From: Psychrobacter pygoscelis | GTDB taxonomy: Bacteria > Pseudomonadota > Gammaproteobacteria > Pseudomonadales > Moraxellaceae | Reading direction: 5' to 3' | NCBI RefSeq assembly: GCF_004335015.1 | Contig: NZ_RQRU01000004.1 | Coordinates: 124,001-188,000 of the forward strand | DNA length: 64,000 nucleotides | Shown: positions 18,846 to 27,456 of the stretch, one piece after another | How positions within the stretch are numbered: position 1 is the stretch's first letter | How the letters are laid out: the number at the start of each line of letters is the position of its first letter | Notes under the pieces: generated by a model | The model's database searches: none | Told to the model about the DNA's origin: nothing | What the model saw: the letters and a program-made list of their open reading frames with translations, nothing else | Made by a program: the position numbers and the translations under genes

Positions 18846-20810
18846 TTAATAAAAAGAGTAAGTCAACGAGCCAAAGTAACTAGTACCGTCTGTAGCATAT
18901 ACATCACCATACTGATTGGATAAGGTATACTCCTCATCGGTAATATTGTTCACACGTAAATTTGCACGAAGTTGTGGGGTGATATAAACATTACCACTTA
19001 AGTTAACCAAGGTGTATGCATCAAGCTTGGTTTTATTTGTTTCATCGTTGAATCTATCGCCAGTATGTTTGGCCTCTACGCGAACGTCATAGCTTGGTTG
19101 CTGATAACCTATATAAACCGTACCACTATGGTTTGGACGATACCTAATATCGTTACCATAGTTAGGGCTATTAGAAGTATCATCTGTCGCTTCTAAGTAG
19201 TCATAACCTAAACCAAATAATAAGGATTCAAAGGTCCAATCCGACGTCAAGCTTGCGCCTTTAATTTTGGCTTTACCAATATTAGAGCCAGAGGCTATTA
19301 AGTTTTCAGCATCAGTACGATAGCCAGTTACTCGGGTGCGTTGAGTGTCATTAGCAAACTCGATAAAAGCTTCTGTGCTCTTACTGTGCTCAGGCTTAAG
19401 GTTCGGATTGTTATAGCCTGGGAAATATAAATCATTAAATGTAGGCGCTCGGAAACCAGTGGCATAGTTGGCACCAATTCTGAGACCTGTCATAGGGCGA
19501 ATAGCAACACCTAAATTATAGGTGTTTTGAGTATCGTATTGAGAGTTATCATCAACACGGTAATTGGCTTGTAAGTCGTAGTATTGATCAGCCAGCTGAT
19601 AGCCTACAAATGCGCTCTTCACAATCCTATTATCTGGATCATAAGCTGTTTTTACAGGAGCGCCAGTACTCCAATCATTAACATCTGATGCTTCTAAATT
19701 CTGTGAAAGCCATTCAGCTCCAAGGATAGCAGTACCAGGTTGAGCATTTATGTTAGTCTCAAGGCGAGCTTGTTTTTGAGTAGTATCAAATTGACTGCCT
19801 TGCTTGTAATCAATGGAGTTGCCATCATGACTGGTGGATTTATCAATACTTTGACCATAGCTTAGCTTAGTGACAGATAACGGTGTTTGGTACTGAATAT
19901 AGGTGTTCGCGCTACCATTCTTCTGGTCAGCGTATGCGTTTGGAACAGTTTTGCCATATGAATCAAACTCAGTAGTAGATTCAGAGTACAAAGCACTTAA
20001 ACCCATACTTACTTCATCTGAGAGGTGATGATTAAGCGCCAGGCTAGCATTATTCGTTTCAAAACCATCGTCATCTGGGTAGTAATTACTAGAGCTAGGA
20101 TTGGCTATAGCATTAAACCCATCAGTCTTGGTGCGACTAGCACCAAGGCTTAAGGCAGTGCCACTAGCGGCATATTGACCATTTACACCAACGTTATACA
20201 GATTGTGCGAGCCAACACCAGCAGTTACTGACGCATTATTAGTAGTAGCGTTACTACCTTTAGTAAATATCTGAATAACACCGCCCATGGCATCTGAGCC
20301 ATAAAGACTTGCGCCAGTAGCCCCATAGAGTATTTCAATACGATCAATTTGATCCGCAGATAAGAGGTTGATAGCAGGCGTGCCCGAAGAGATAGATTCG
20401 TAACGAACACCATCAATAAGCATTAATACTTGCTTGCTATCAAAACCACGCATATAGAAGTTGCTGGTGGTGCCCATACCGCCACTTTGCGTTATATTAA
20501 TACCAGGTTGATTACTCAATACATCAAGGACAGATTGACCTTGATAGCGCTGCAATTCCTCGCTATCGATAACTCGAGTTTGCGCGATCGTATTGGTGAC
20601 CTTGGTCGGTGTGCGACTGGCGGTAACTACGATCTCATCAAGCTCTGTCGTTGGAGCAGTGTCAGCATTAATGGCAGTTTGCTCATTTTGCTCATTGACG
20701 ATTGATGGTAAGAGGGCTGCCTGGCTTAAACTCGGCGCACAAATACCCAATGCTGAAAGTAAACATAAACGTAAATTAAGCGAAGAGTTAGCTGGGGTAG
20801 GTATAGACAT
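18846..20810 (-). CDS. TonB-dependent outer-membrane receptor, BtuB-like
   Basis: Outer-membrane beta-barrel receptor that imports a scarce ligand using TonB energy. From the ATG at 20810 (MSIPTPANSS, 654 residues) a signal peptide with a hydrophobic core (LRLCLLSALGICA) precedes the mature part. The TonB box region is DEIVVTASR, followed by the plug domain (GQSVLDVLSNQPGINI, MRGFDSKQVLMLIDGVR, IEILYGATGASLYGSDAMGGVIQI). The barrel ends in a C-terminal aromatic (SLTYSFY). The short barrel and the plug resemble the cobalamin receptor BtuB. However, I see no B12 riboswitch in the 300 bases upstream, so the ligand (cobalamin, haem or another) is uncertain. An in-frame upstream ATG at 20849 is possible but weaker. 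Confidence 0.88.
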   Translation of the reverse strand: MSIPTPANSSLNLRLCLLSALGICAPSLSQAALLPSIVNEQNEQTAINADTAPTTELDEIVVTASRTPTKVTNTIAQTRVIDSEELQRYQGQSVLDVLSNQPGINITQSGGMGTTSNFYMRGFDSKQVLMLIDGVRYESISSGTPAINLLSADQIDRIEILYGATGASLYGSDAMGGVIQIFTKGSNATTNNASVTAGVGSHNLYNVGVNGQYAASGTALSLGASRTKTDGFNAIANPSSSNYYPDDDGFETNNASLALNHHLSDEVSMGLSALYSESTTEFDSYGKTVPNAYADQKNGSANTYIQYQTPLSVTKLSYGQSIDKSTSHDGNSIDYKQGSQFDTTQKQARLETNINAQPGTAILGAEWLSQNLEASDVNDWSTGAPVKTAYDPDNRIVKSAFVGYQLADQYYDLQANYRVDDNSQYDTQNTYNLGVAIRPMTGLRIGANYATGFRAPTFNDLYFPGYNNPNLKPEHSKSTEAFIEFANDTQRTRVTGYRTDAENLIASGSNIGKAKIKGASLTSDWTFESLLFGLGYDYLEATDDTSNSPNYGNDIRYRPNHSGTVYIGYQQPSYDVRVEAKHTGDRFNDETNKTKLDAYTLVNLSGNVYITPQLRANLRVNNITDEEYTLSNQYGDVYATDGTSYFGSLTYSFY

Positions 20811-21110
20811 AACAGGCCTTAGTAATACTGAGGTAATATTCAGATACAATAAATAAAAAAGCTATTATCTTAAAATTGGCTAACTTTATAAACCTCTTTA
20901 TTCATACCTTTATTCAGCTTACACTGAAAATTATTCATTAAAGGCTTTTATTTGTTTGTGCATTGTTAGTCGCAAGTTTAACTCAGTGTCAATTGCTTAA
21001 TGTCTGCTGACTGTTGTTAGTTAAAATTGGTATGATACGTCAGTAGAATTTACAGCTACTCCTATACCTTATCTATTCTTATATCTTAAGTAGTGAGCGA
21101 CTAAATATAT

Positions 21111-22988
21111 ATGTCAGTCCTTGGTAACTTCCATCGTCAAGAGTCCTTCACCCTTGCCAATAATAACTCTCAAAGCCTTCGTCACAATGGTTTGATAAGA
21201 GATGATTGTGCTGAGATAGATGCTAATGGGTCTCGATTATTTATTTGGGTTTATCGATGTTTATTGGTGATAGTCCTTAGTGTTTTTTCACTACAGGGGG
21301 CTTATGCCGCCCCGGCAGCAGAGGCTGGTGACAATAATGCAGGTGCAGTAGAAGAGGCGGCAGAGACTAGTGCTCCCACAGACCCGTTTGGCCGTGATAC
21401 GCCGCGGCACACGGTGCAAGGTTTTATCAGTGCGTTAGGTAATAATGACACCTTGCTGGCTAGCAATTATCTAAACCTATCCAAGTCAGACAATCCAGTG
21501 ACAGCTGTTCGCCAATTCAAACGAGCATTAGATGCTGGTGGTCGCTTCCAGACAGACTTGCAGCTGAGTAATCAGCCAGAAGGCAGCCTAACAGATCAGC
21601 TGCCACCGAACCAAGAGCGGGTCGGCAGCATCAATGTGGGCGAGAGAAGTGTCAATCTCATTTTAGAGCGGGTTACTTCCAACAAAGGTGAGCAATATTG
21701 GCAATTTTCATCTGATACCTTAGCCGCACTCCCGAATGTCCTAGAAAATGCCGAGCCTACGCTAGTCAATCGCTACACCGTTAGCTTTTTAGCAGGTAAA
21801 AGGCTATTGGGTTACGAGCTGAATGACATCGCCGCGGTCATTATTTTGACCATATCTAGTTTTATTTTGACTTATCTTGTGGTGTGGTTGTTTTATCATC
21901 TGGTTAATCGACTGTATCCTAGGCTACGTAATAAACCATTGCCATTAACGGAAAGTGTAATATTGCCACTATCAGTGGTGATAATGGCTTCGCTGCTGAC
22001 AGATATTATGGTTTACGCTGGAGTGTCTGTTACTGTACGAGAGCCTTTTAACCGCTTAACTGAGATTGCCTCATGGCTGGCGCTAACTTGGTTGCTGTTA
22101 CGGGTTATTGATGCTGTTTTTAAACGTGCAGAGCGTCTTAGCTATAAAAAGAACTATACCGAACGCGTCTCTATTCTAGGGTTATTAAGAAAGCTTGCCA
22201 AAGCGCTGTTATTAATCTTTGCAACTATCGTTATATTTGGCAATCTAGGCTTTGATTTGACCACAGGGATTGCGGCTTTAGGGGTCGGTGGTTTGGCCTT
22301 AGCATTGGGTGCGCAAAAGACCATTGAGAACTTAGTCGGTAGTGTCGTGGTGGTCGCTGACACGCCAGTCCGAGTAGGTGATTATTGTAAATTTGGGGAA
22401 TACGAGGGCACGGTCATAGACATTGGTATTCGCTCAACGCGAGTACGAACTCTAAACCGAACGGTGGTGACCATACCCAATGGTGATTTTTCTTCCATGC
22501 AAATCGAGAACTTTGCGGCGCGCGATATGTTTAGATTTTTGCATCATCTTTATCTCAAGCGTACCGCGGATATTGAGACCGTCTTTAAATTAACTCAGCA
22601 TCTAAATGACTATATTGATGAGCACGATCTGACCAACCAAGAGTGGAACCAAGCCCGCATCGCTGAGCTGCGTCAAGATTGCTATGTGATTGAGTTGCAA
22701 GCTTATGTTAATGCTAGTGGCGCAGCAGAGTTTTATGACAAGCAAAACGTTATTTTCACAGATGTGTTACAAGAAGTCGCTAAGTTTGATGTTGAGCATG
22801 CTCTACCAACGCAGCAGCTAATCGTACATCGAGATGGTCAGACAGATCATCATCCACAGGGGTCTGTAGCGTTACAGAAACAGGCTAAAGGTGCTTTGGA
22901 TAGTACAGATAAAGAAAGGGCAGCTGCTGATAATCTTAACGAGCTATCAGATACCAAGTCTATGTATAAGACAGAAAAAGACAGTTAG
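21111..22988 (+). CDS. Mechanosensitive ion channel, MscS family
   Basis: Inner-membrane osmotic safety-valve type protein of 625 residues, much longer than E. coli MscS (286). A hydrophobic signal-like segment lies at residues 43-68 and ends in AYAAP. A periplasmic domain of ~170 residues follows, then membrane segments near 240-265, 280-305, 320-335 and 365-395. The pore helix and beta domain carry GVGGLALALGAQKTIENLVG and GDYCKFGEYEGTVIDIG, with VTIPNGDFSS, as in the MscS signature. The C-terminal 70 residues are charged and probably disordered. The sequence before the signal-like segment is unusually long (42 residues), so the true start may be a later non-ATG codon. Confidence 0.88.
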   Translation: MSVLGNFHRQESFTLANNNSQSLRHNGLIRDDCAEIDANGSRLFIWVYRCLLVIVLSVFSLQGAYAAPAAEAGDNNAGAVEEAAETSAPTDPFGRDTPRHTVQGFISALGNNDTLLASNYLNLSKSDNPVTAVRQFKRALDAGGRFQTDLQLSNQPEGSLTDQLPPNQERVGSINVGERSVNLILERVTSNKGEQYWQFSSDTLAALPNVLENAEPTLVNRYTVSFLAGKRLLGYELNDIAAVIILTISSFILTYLVVWLFYHLVNRLYPRLRNKPLPLTESVILPLSVVIMASLLTDIMVYAGVSVTVREPFNRLTEIASWLALTWLLLRVIDAVFKRAERLSYKKNYTERVSILGLLRKLAKALLLIFATIVIFGNLGFDLTTGIAALGVGGLALALGAQKTIENLVGSVVVVADTPVRVGDYCKFGEYEGTVIDIGIRSTRVRTLNRTVVTIPNGDFSSMQIENFAARDMFRFLHHLYLKRTADIETVFKLTQHLNDYIDEHDLTNQEWNQARIAELRQDCYVIELQAYVNASGAAEFYDKQNVIFTDVLQEVAKFDVEHALPTQQLIVHRDGQTDHHPQGSVALQKQAKGALDSTDKERAAADNLNELSDTKSMYKTEKDS

Positions 22989-23035
22989 CTGCCAGAACTT
23001 GATATAGCAATATCAATAAAATCAGTAAGCTATAA

Positions 23036-23068
23036 AAAAGACCACCAGCTAGTTACTGGTGGTCTTTT
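23036..23068. terminator. Bidirectional terminator between the MscS and Smr genes
   Basis: A 13-bp perfect stem (AAAAGACCACCAG, loop CTAGTTA, CTGGTGGTCTTTT) lies between convergent genes; the A and T tails make it work in both directions. Confidence 0.92.
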
Positions 23069-23096
23069 ATTATGTTCAGCGCTTATTAGTACTATA

Positions 23097-23831
23097 CTAT
23101 TTGTCTTCTTTATCGGTCTTGGTCTTCTTTAATAATACTAACACCGCACCATTGCCACCGTCTTTTGGCGGAGCTGAGCAAAATGCCAGTACTTCTGGAA
23201 GCTGACGCAGCCAACCGTTGACGCAAGTTTTTAAAATAGCTTCTGAGCCTTTACCGTGGACAATCTTGACCACTGTTTCATTATTGTTCTTGGCTTGGCT
23301 TAGCAGCTGGGTCATGGCACCGCGAGCCTCATCGATAGAGCAGCCGTGGATATCGACCGCGTCATACCAGCGCATCTTACCTTGCTTTAACTGGTTAAAG
23401 ACTTTGGTTTGCAGTGTAGGGACCTTGTAGCTCAGATAAGCCTCACCGGCGACAGGATTGAGCAAGGCTTGCATGTCTGACAATCCTGCTCCCAAGCTTT
23501 GCTCATCAGTGCCTTGAGCCGCAGCGCGCTTAGATAAAATCGCCGCATCAGGCTTGCTCACTTTAGGCGTCTCTACTGGAGATACGACATTTTTATCTTC
23601 AATAGGTTTAACGCCCGCCATGGCTTGCATAAACAATACTTTTTCATCATCAACATGCTCACTGCTAAGCTGCTTGACGGTTTTATTAACTTGCTTTTGC
23701 GTCGGCAAGCTAACAGGCTCGGTAGGTTTAACGTCTTTTGGGTCCGCAGGCGTGGTGTCGCGGCCTTTAGATAGTTCGCCTTTTAATGATTTAAGCTGCT
23801 CTTGAGCTTCTTTAGAAAATAAATTTGCCAT
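23097..23831 (-). CDS. Smr-domain protein (MutS2 C-terminal-like)
   Basis: 244 residues. The C-terminal ~90 residues are a Smr domain: DIHGCSIDEARGAM supplies the LDxHG-like motif and VVKIVHGKGSEAILK the (H/T)GxG motif found in nucleases of this superfamily. The N-terminal ~150 residues are polar and probably disordered, with a middle segment (LSYKVPTLQTKVFNQLKQGKMRWYD) common to proteobacterial YdaL/SmrA-type proteins. The likely role is nicking DNA or RNA; the substrate is unknown. It is convergent with the MscS gene and 60 bases downstream of trpC on the same strand. Confidence 0.85.
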   Translation of the reverse strand: MANLFSKEAQEQLKSLKGELSKGRDTTPADPKDVKPTEPVSLPTQKQVNKTVKQLSSEHVDDEKVLFMQAMAGVKPIEDKNVVSPVETPKVSKPDAAILSKRAAAQGTDEQSLGAGLSDMQALLNPVAGEAYLSYKVPTLQTKVFNQLKQGKMRWYDAVDIHGCSIDEARGAMTQLLSQAKNNNETVVKIVHGKGSEAILKTCVNGWLRQLPEVLAFCSAPPKDGGNGAVLVLLKKTKTDKEDK

Positions 23832-23891
23832 AGTAATTAAAGTATCTTAATAAGTTAATAATTAATTAAAATCAGGGATAATGCCGCTACC

Positions 23892-24737
23892 TTAGCGTTT
23901 TAGTGCCACGCTCGCAAGTAAGGATTGTAACGCATGACCAGGATTATCCGTTTTCATAAACTGCTCACCGATTAAGAAATGGTGAATATCGTGTGACTGC
24001 ATCAATGCCACGTCGCCAGCGCTATGAATACCACTTTCGGTGACCAGTAATGGCGTCTGCTCATCAGTAGCAAAAGCGTCTACTAATACTTGCTTTAATG
24101 AGATTGAGGTTTGCAGATCGACGCTAAAGGTATTGAGGTCACGGTTATTAATACCATAGATATTATGCGCTGAATGCGGAAGATTAAGAGCGCGCTGAAG
24201 CTCTTGTTCAGTGTGCGTCTCAATCAATACATCCATACCCAGACCGGTGGCTACTGTGTGAAGCCTCTTCACCGTTTCATCGTCTAGACAGGCCATAATC
24301 AGCAGCACACAATCTGCGCCTAAGACATAGGATTGATAAATCTGGTACTCATCAATCATAAAGTCTTTTCGTAGAATGGGTAGCTGGCAACTGGCTTTAG
24401 CTGCTTGAAGATAGTCATCATGACCTTGGAAGTACTGTTTATCCGTCAGTACCGAAAGACAGCTGGCCCCAGCCTTAGCGTATTGCTCTGCAAACATAGC
24501 CGGGTCAAAATTATGATTAATAACCCCTTTGGATGGAGACGCCTTTTTTATCTCTGCAATGATGCCAATATTAGCAGCACGTAAGGCACTGGCAAAACCA
24601 CGACGAGGTGTGGTAATACTATCTGCTTGCGCCTGTAGCTCTGATAAGGAAAGCAACGCTTTGGCAGCAGCAACTTCCTCTTTTTTGGTAGCGACGATTC
24701 GCCGCAAAACGGAGGGGGTATGTAAATTAGCAGTCAT
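23892..24737 (-). CDS. trpC: Indole-3-glycerol-phosphate synthase TrpC
   Basis: Fourth step of tryptophan synthesis: ring closure of CdRP to indole-3-glycerol phosphate in a TIM barrel. IAEIKKASPSKG (phosphate loop and catalytic Lys), LRKDFMIDEYQ, INNRDLNTF and VTESGIHSAGDV mark the barrel strands. The 281 residues correspond to the monofunctional form with no fused PRAI (TrpF) domain. It is the last gene of trpG-trpD-trpC, 116 bases behind trpD. Confidence 0.96.
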   Translation of the reverse strand: MTANLHTPSVLRRIVATKKEEVAAAKALLSLSELQAQADSITTPRRGFASALRAANIGIIAEIKKASPSKGVINHNFDPAMFAEQYAKAGASCLSVLTDKQYFQGHDDYLQAAKASCQLPILRKDFMIDEYQIYQSYVLGADCVLLIMACLDDETVKRLHTVATGLGMDVLIETHTEQELQRALNLPHSAHNIYGINNRDLNTFSVDLQTSISLKQVLVDAFATDEQTPLLVTESGIHSAGDVALMQSHDIHHFLIGEQFMKTDNPGHALQSLLASVALKR

Positions 24738-24853
24738 GATGATCCAGTAAATTGCGATTAAAAGGACGAATATCTATGGTGATCAAATATTGGTATAGAT
24801 TGGCAGGTGTTTGATATACGCCAATAAATGAGTTTATTACCTGAAGAGCTATT

Positions 24854-25969
24854 TTATCCAAGGGACTGGGTAAAAGTGGCTAGCTCCTCAAGCTTAGTCA
24901 ATGCCATGCCATTTTGAATGACGGTTTGTGCGCGGCTGACACCATTAGCATAGTTGCTGGCTAGCCCTGCGACATAGATAGCCGCGCCCGCGTTCAGTGC
25001 AATCATATCACGTGCTTTTAATATTCGGTGATTGCTAGTATCCGTACCAGATAGCGCATCACGGATTAGCGCCAGACTATCAGCGGGGGAGTCAACGTTA
25101 AGACCAATCAAGGTCTGGGATTCAATACCCGCATCTTCAGGCACAATCTCATAGACGCTCACCTCACCATCTTTTAACTCGGCCACGGTGGTCGAGGTTG
25201 CTAAGCTAATCTCGTCAAGACCATCTTGGGCACCGACGACCATGACGTGATTGGCATCAAGGTTTTTCATCACATTGGCTAGAGGTTCACAAAGTTTATC
25301 AGTAAAGACCCCAATGACAAGATTAGGGACGCCAGCAGGATTGGTCAATGGTCCTAAAATATTAAAGATAGTTCGTGCTTTTAGAGCGCGGCGTACTGGA
25401 AGGGCATGACGCATAGCGCTATGATGATTGGGCGCAAATAAAAAGCCAATCCCTTGCTCTTCGATACACTTGCGCGCTTGCGCGGGGGATAAGCCTAGGC
25501 TAATACCTGCTTGCTCTAATAAGTCTGAACTGCCAGAGTTGGTCGAGACACCGCGATTGCCGTGCTTGGCTACTTGAGCGCCTGCTGCTGCTGCCACTAG
25601 GGCCGATGCTGTCGAGACATTGAATAGATTCGCTCCGTCACCACCAGTGCCGACGATATCGACCAAATAATTGCAGCCTTCTGGCGTGATATTATCCGCC
25701 AATTCACGCATGGCACTGGCTGCTGCTGTTATCTCAACAATAGATTCACTCTTCATACGCAGAGCGGTAAGTATCGCGCCCATCATGGCATCACCACACC
25801 TGCCTTGCATAATAATGAGCATGACATTACGCATCTCATCAAAGGTTAAATCAATTCGCTCTAACAAACGGTTAAGGGCAGAAGTCAGGCATTGGACTAT
25901 CTGCTCATCACTCATCGCACGGATATCATCTGGGGTATGGGGGCGGGAAAAATCAGAAGATGTTGACAT
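24854..25969 (-). CDS. trpD: Anthranilate phosphoribosyltransferase TrpD
   Basis: Transfers phosphoribosyl from PRPP to anthranilate, the second step of tryptophan synthesis. GTGGDGANLFNVSTASA and KHGNRGVSTNSGSSDLLE are the PRPP-binding and anthranilate-channel motifs. GPLTNPAG and QDGLDEIS are also present. At 371 residues it is slightly longer than the typical 335-350 because of an N-terminal extension before residue 28. It lies between trpG and trpC with short spacers. Confidence 0.96.
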   Translation of the reverse strand: MSTSSDFSRPHTPDDIRAMSDEQIVQCLTSALNRLLERIDLTFDEMRNVMLIIMQGRCGDAMMGAILTALRMKSESIVEITAAASAMRELADNITPEGCNYLVDIVGTGGDGANLFNVSTASALVAAAAGAQVAKHGNRGVSTNSGSSDLLEQAGISLGLSPAQARKCIEEQGIGFLFAPNHHSAMRHALPVRRALKARTIFNILGPLTNPAGVPNLVIGVFTDKLCEPLANVMKNLDANHVMVVGAQDGLDEISLATSTTVAELKDGEVSVYEIVPEDAGIESQTLIGLNVDSPADSLALIRDALSGTDTSNHRILKARDMIALNAGAAIYVAGLASNYANGVSRAQTVIQNGMALTKLEELATFTQSLG

Positions 25970-26051
25970 ACAAACTCTCTTATTAGTAGATATTACAGTA
26001 ATTGTTAACTTTGCTATGGCTCACTCACATTGAGGGCTACTCTTTAGTGGC

Positions 26052-26702
26052 TTAACCTAGGCAAGGCAAATTCTTATTATTAAGTACCGCTAGGCCATGC
26101 TTTTGTAAAAAGTTATTTAGCAACTGATAGCCTGCTTGACTCAAGATAGATTCTGGGTGAAATTGGACGCCTTCGATTGGTAGAGAGCGGTGGCGAATGC
26201 CCATAATCTCTACAGACTCATGGTAGCTATCTGCTGCTAATGATTGCGCCTTAGCATCTTGGGTCCAAGCCGTAACCTCAAGACTGTCAGCCACGCTCGC
26301 TTTATCAATCACCAAAGAGTGATAGCGCGTCACCTTTAACGGGTTAGGTAAGTCCTCAAACACCCCTTGACCACGATGATATACTTCAGAAAGTCTGCCG
26401 TGCATAATCTCTTTTGCTTGCACAATAGTACTGCCGAAAGCTTGCCCAATGGCTTGGTGACCTAAGCAAATCCCTAGTATAGGTATCGAGAATTTAAACG
26501 CCTCAATGACCGCTAAAGACAGTCCTGCATCGCTAGGGCGACAAGGTCCAGGACCAATGATAATAGCTCTGGGTGCCAATTGATGAATATCTATTAGCTC
26601 AAAGGCATCATTTTTCCACACGACGACGTCTTGCTTAAGTTCTTGTAAATACTGCACTATGTTATAAGTAAAGCTGTCATGGTTGTCGATAAGAAGTAGC
26701 AT
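26052..26702 (-). CDS. trpG: Anthranilate synthase glutaminase subunit TrpG
   Basis: Class I glutamine amidotransferase that supplies ammonia to TrpE for anthranilate. The start MLLLIDNHDSFTYN, the nucleophile-elbow motif ILGICLGHQAIGQAFG (Cys near residue 79) and the His-Glu pair in VQFHPESIL form the full triad. It is 216 residues, with a ~20-residue C-terminal tail beyond the usual length. It heads the trpGDC cluster. Its start codon is only about 50 bases from the left prophage boundary, so the prophage separates it from whatever stood upstream. It may also serve folate synthesis as PabA; the two roles cannot be told apart by sequence alone. Confidence 0.95.
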   Translation of the reverse strand: MLLLIDNHDSFTYNIVQYLQELKQDVVVWKNDAFELIDIHQLAPRAIIIGPGPCRPSDAGLSLAVIEAFKFSIPILGICLGHQAIGQAFGSTIVQAKEIMHGRLSEVYHRGQGVFEDLPNPLKVTRYHSLVIDKASVADSLEVTAWTQDAKAQSLAADSYHESVEIMGIRHRSLPIEGVQFHPESILSQAGYQLLNNFLQKHGLAVLNNKNLPCLG

Positions 26703-26736
26703 ATAGAGCCTAAATCATTGATTCTAAAGGGTTTTT

Positions 26737-26764
26737 ATAATAATGGCTATGGTGTTACTCACAA
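26737..26764 (-). promoter_or_regulatory. Candidate trpG promoter overlapping the attachment repeat
   Basis: On the minus strand TTGTGA (26764-26759, inside the att repeat) is followed 16 bases later by TATTAT (26742-26737). It would start transcription about 30 bases before trpG. Because the -35 lies in the repeated core, integration could preserve it. Read by eye only. Confidence 0.35.
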
Positions 26765-26773
26765 TATTACTCA
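26755..26773. repeat. Putative attL core (19-bp direct repeat, left copy)
   Basis: TTACTCACAATATTACTCA, matched at 63460-63478 with a single A/T difference. It lies between host trpG and the first prophage gene, where the left junction must be. TTACTCAC itself occurs twice here (26755 and 26767). Confidence 0.6.
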
Positions 26774-26786
26774 CTTAGTATAAAAT

Positions 26787-26804
26787 GGCCGCTATTAAGC
26801 GGCC
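26787..26804 (-). terminator. Hairpin ending the leftward prophage operon
   Basis: GGCCGC, loop TATTAA, GCGGCC, a perfect 6-bp GC stem. On the minus strand it is followed by ATTTTAT. The stop codon of the excisionase-like gene lies in the loop. It would limit read-through from the prophage early operon into trpG. Confidence 0.65.
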
Positions 26805-27037
26805 TCTTCTTTATTATTTTCTTGCTCAGATTCACTTATTCCAGTAACGATTTTATTGACGCTTGAAAGCAGCCAATATGGATAAGGGTCTCGACCATCT
26901 GGTTTTGGTATCTTACCACTTTTTACCCATCTGTCGAAAGTTGCACGCGATCGACCAAGACGCTTACTGAACTCTTTGATTCTTACTCGACGTTCTTCTG
27001 ATGCTGATACTTTCATTTCTTTAGACTCAATCATCAC
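26795..27037 (-). CDS. Excisionase-like helix-turn-helix protein
   Basis: 80 residues. Residues ~15-60 (RIKEFSKRLGRSRATFDRWVKSGKIPKPD) form a winged-helix/MerR-type HTH of the AlpA/Xis kind, with the typical DRWVKSGKIPKP recognition region and wing. It is the terminal gene of the leftward early operon and directly adjoins the left prophage end. In the circular phage genome it would sit just across attP from the integrase gene, the expected place for a recombination directionality factor. It overlaps the preceding gene by 11 bases. Confidence 0.7.
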   Translation of the reverse strand: MMIESKEMKVSASEERRVRIKEFSKRLGRSRATFDRWVKSGKIPKPDGRDPYPYWLLSSVNKIVTGISESEQENNKEEAA

Positions 27038-27254
27038 TCACCTCCATTCTCATACTAAACTCAACCAGATGACCAACCTCGCTCAACGAATCTGCGAATA
27101 GCTCAAGAATCACCTCGCTATTTTTAACGCCATATAAAATATTCTTATCAGTGTCTCCATCTTGATAAAAATCAATGCCTGCTTGACGTCCGATATAGTC
27201 GCAATTAAGTCCACCAATTTTTGTCGTTTGTTCAAATTCGGGGTATTTAGACAT
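27027..27254 (-). CDS. Small phage protein of unknown function
   Basis: 75 residues, acidic, rich in Asp/Glu, with no recognisable motif or membrane segment. It overlaps both neighbours by 8-11 bases in the leftward early operon, the tight packing usual for translated early phage genes. Function unknown. Confidence 0.6.
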   Translation of the reverse strand: MSKYPEFEQTTKIGGLNCDYIGRQAGIDFYQDGDTDKNILYGVKNSEVILELFADSLSEVGHLVEFSMRMEVSDD

Positions 27255-27447
27255 TATTTACCACCCCTCCATCGCTCTTTAAAACTAAATCGTATTGCTC
27301 AGGCATGTGAGCAAATGGCTGCGTACTCTCTGATATAGCCGCCATAGACATTTTTAGTAGCTCTTGCTGCTCTTTAGTCATGCCGATTTGACGTATTCGA
27401 CCACAGGGCAATTGTTCTATGATTCCGTAGCGGGTGTTATTGTTCAT
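27247..27447 (-). CDS. Small phage protein of unknown function
   Basis: 66 residues, no recognisable domain. The ATG at 27447 is preceded by AAGGAGG (27452-27458 on the minus strand), an excellent ribosome binding site that overlaps the stop of the helicase gene. That supports this reading frame as translated. Confidence 0.6.
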   Translation of the reverse strand: MNNNTRYGIIEQLPCGRIRQIGMTKEQQELLKMSMAAISESTQPFAHMPEQYDLVLKSDGGVVNNV

Positions 27448-27456
27448 ACAACCTCC

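Noticed and set aside
20811..21110. Search for a cobalamin riboswitch upstream of the BtuB-like receptor
   Set aside because: No B12-box (GCCACTG-like) or other aptamer landmark was seen on the minus strand.
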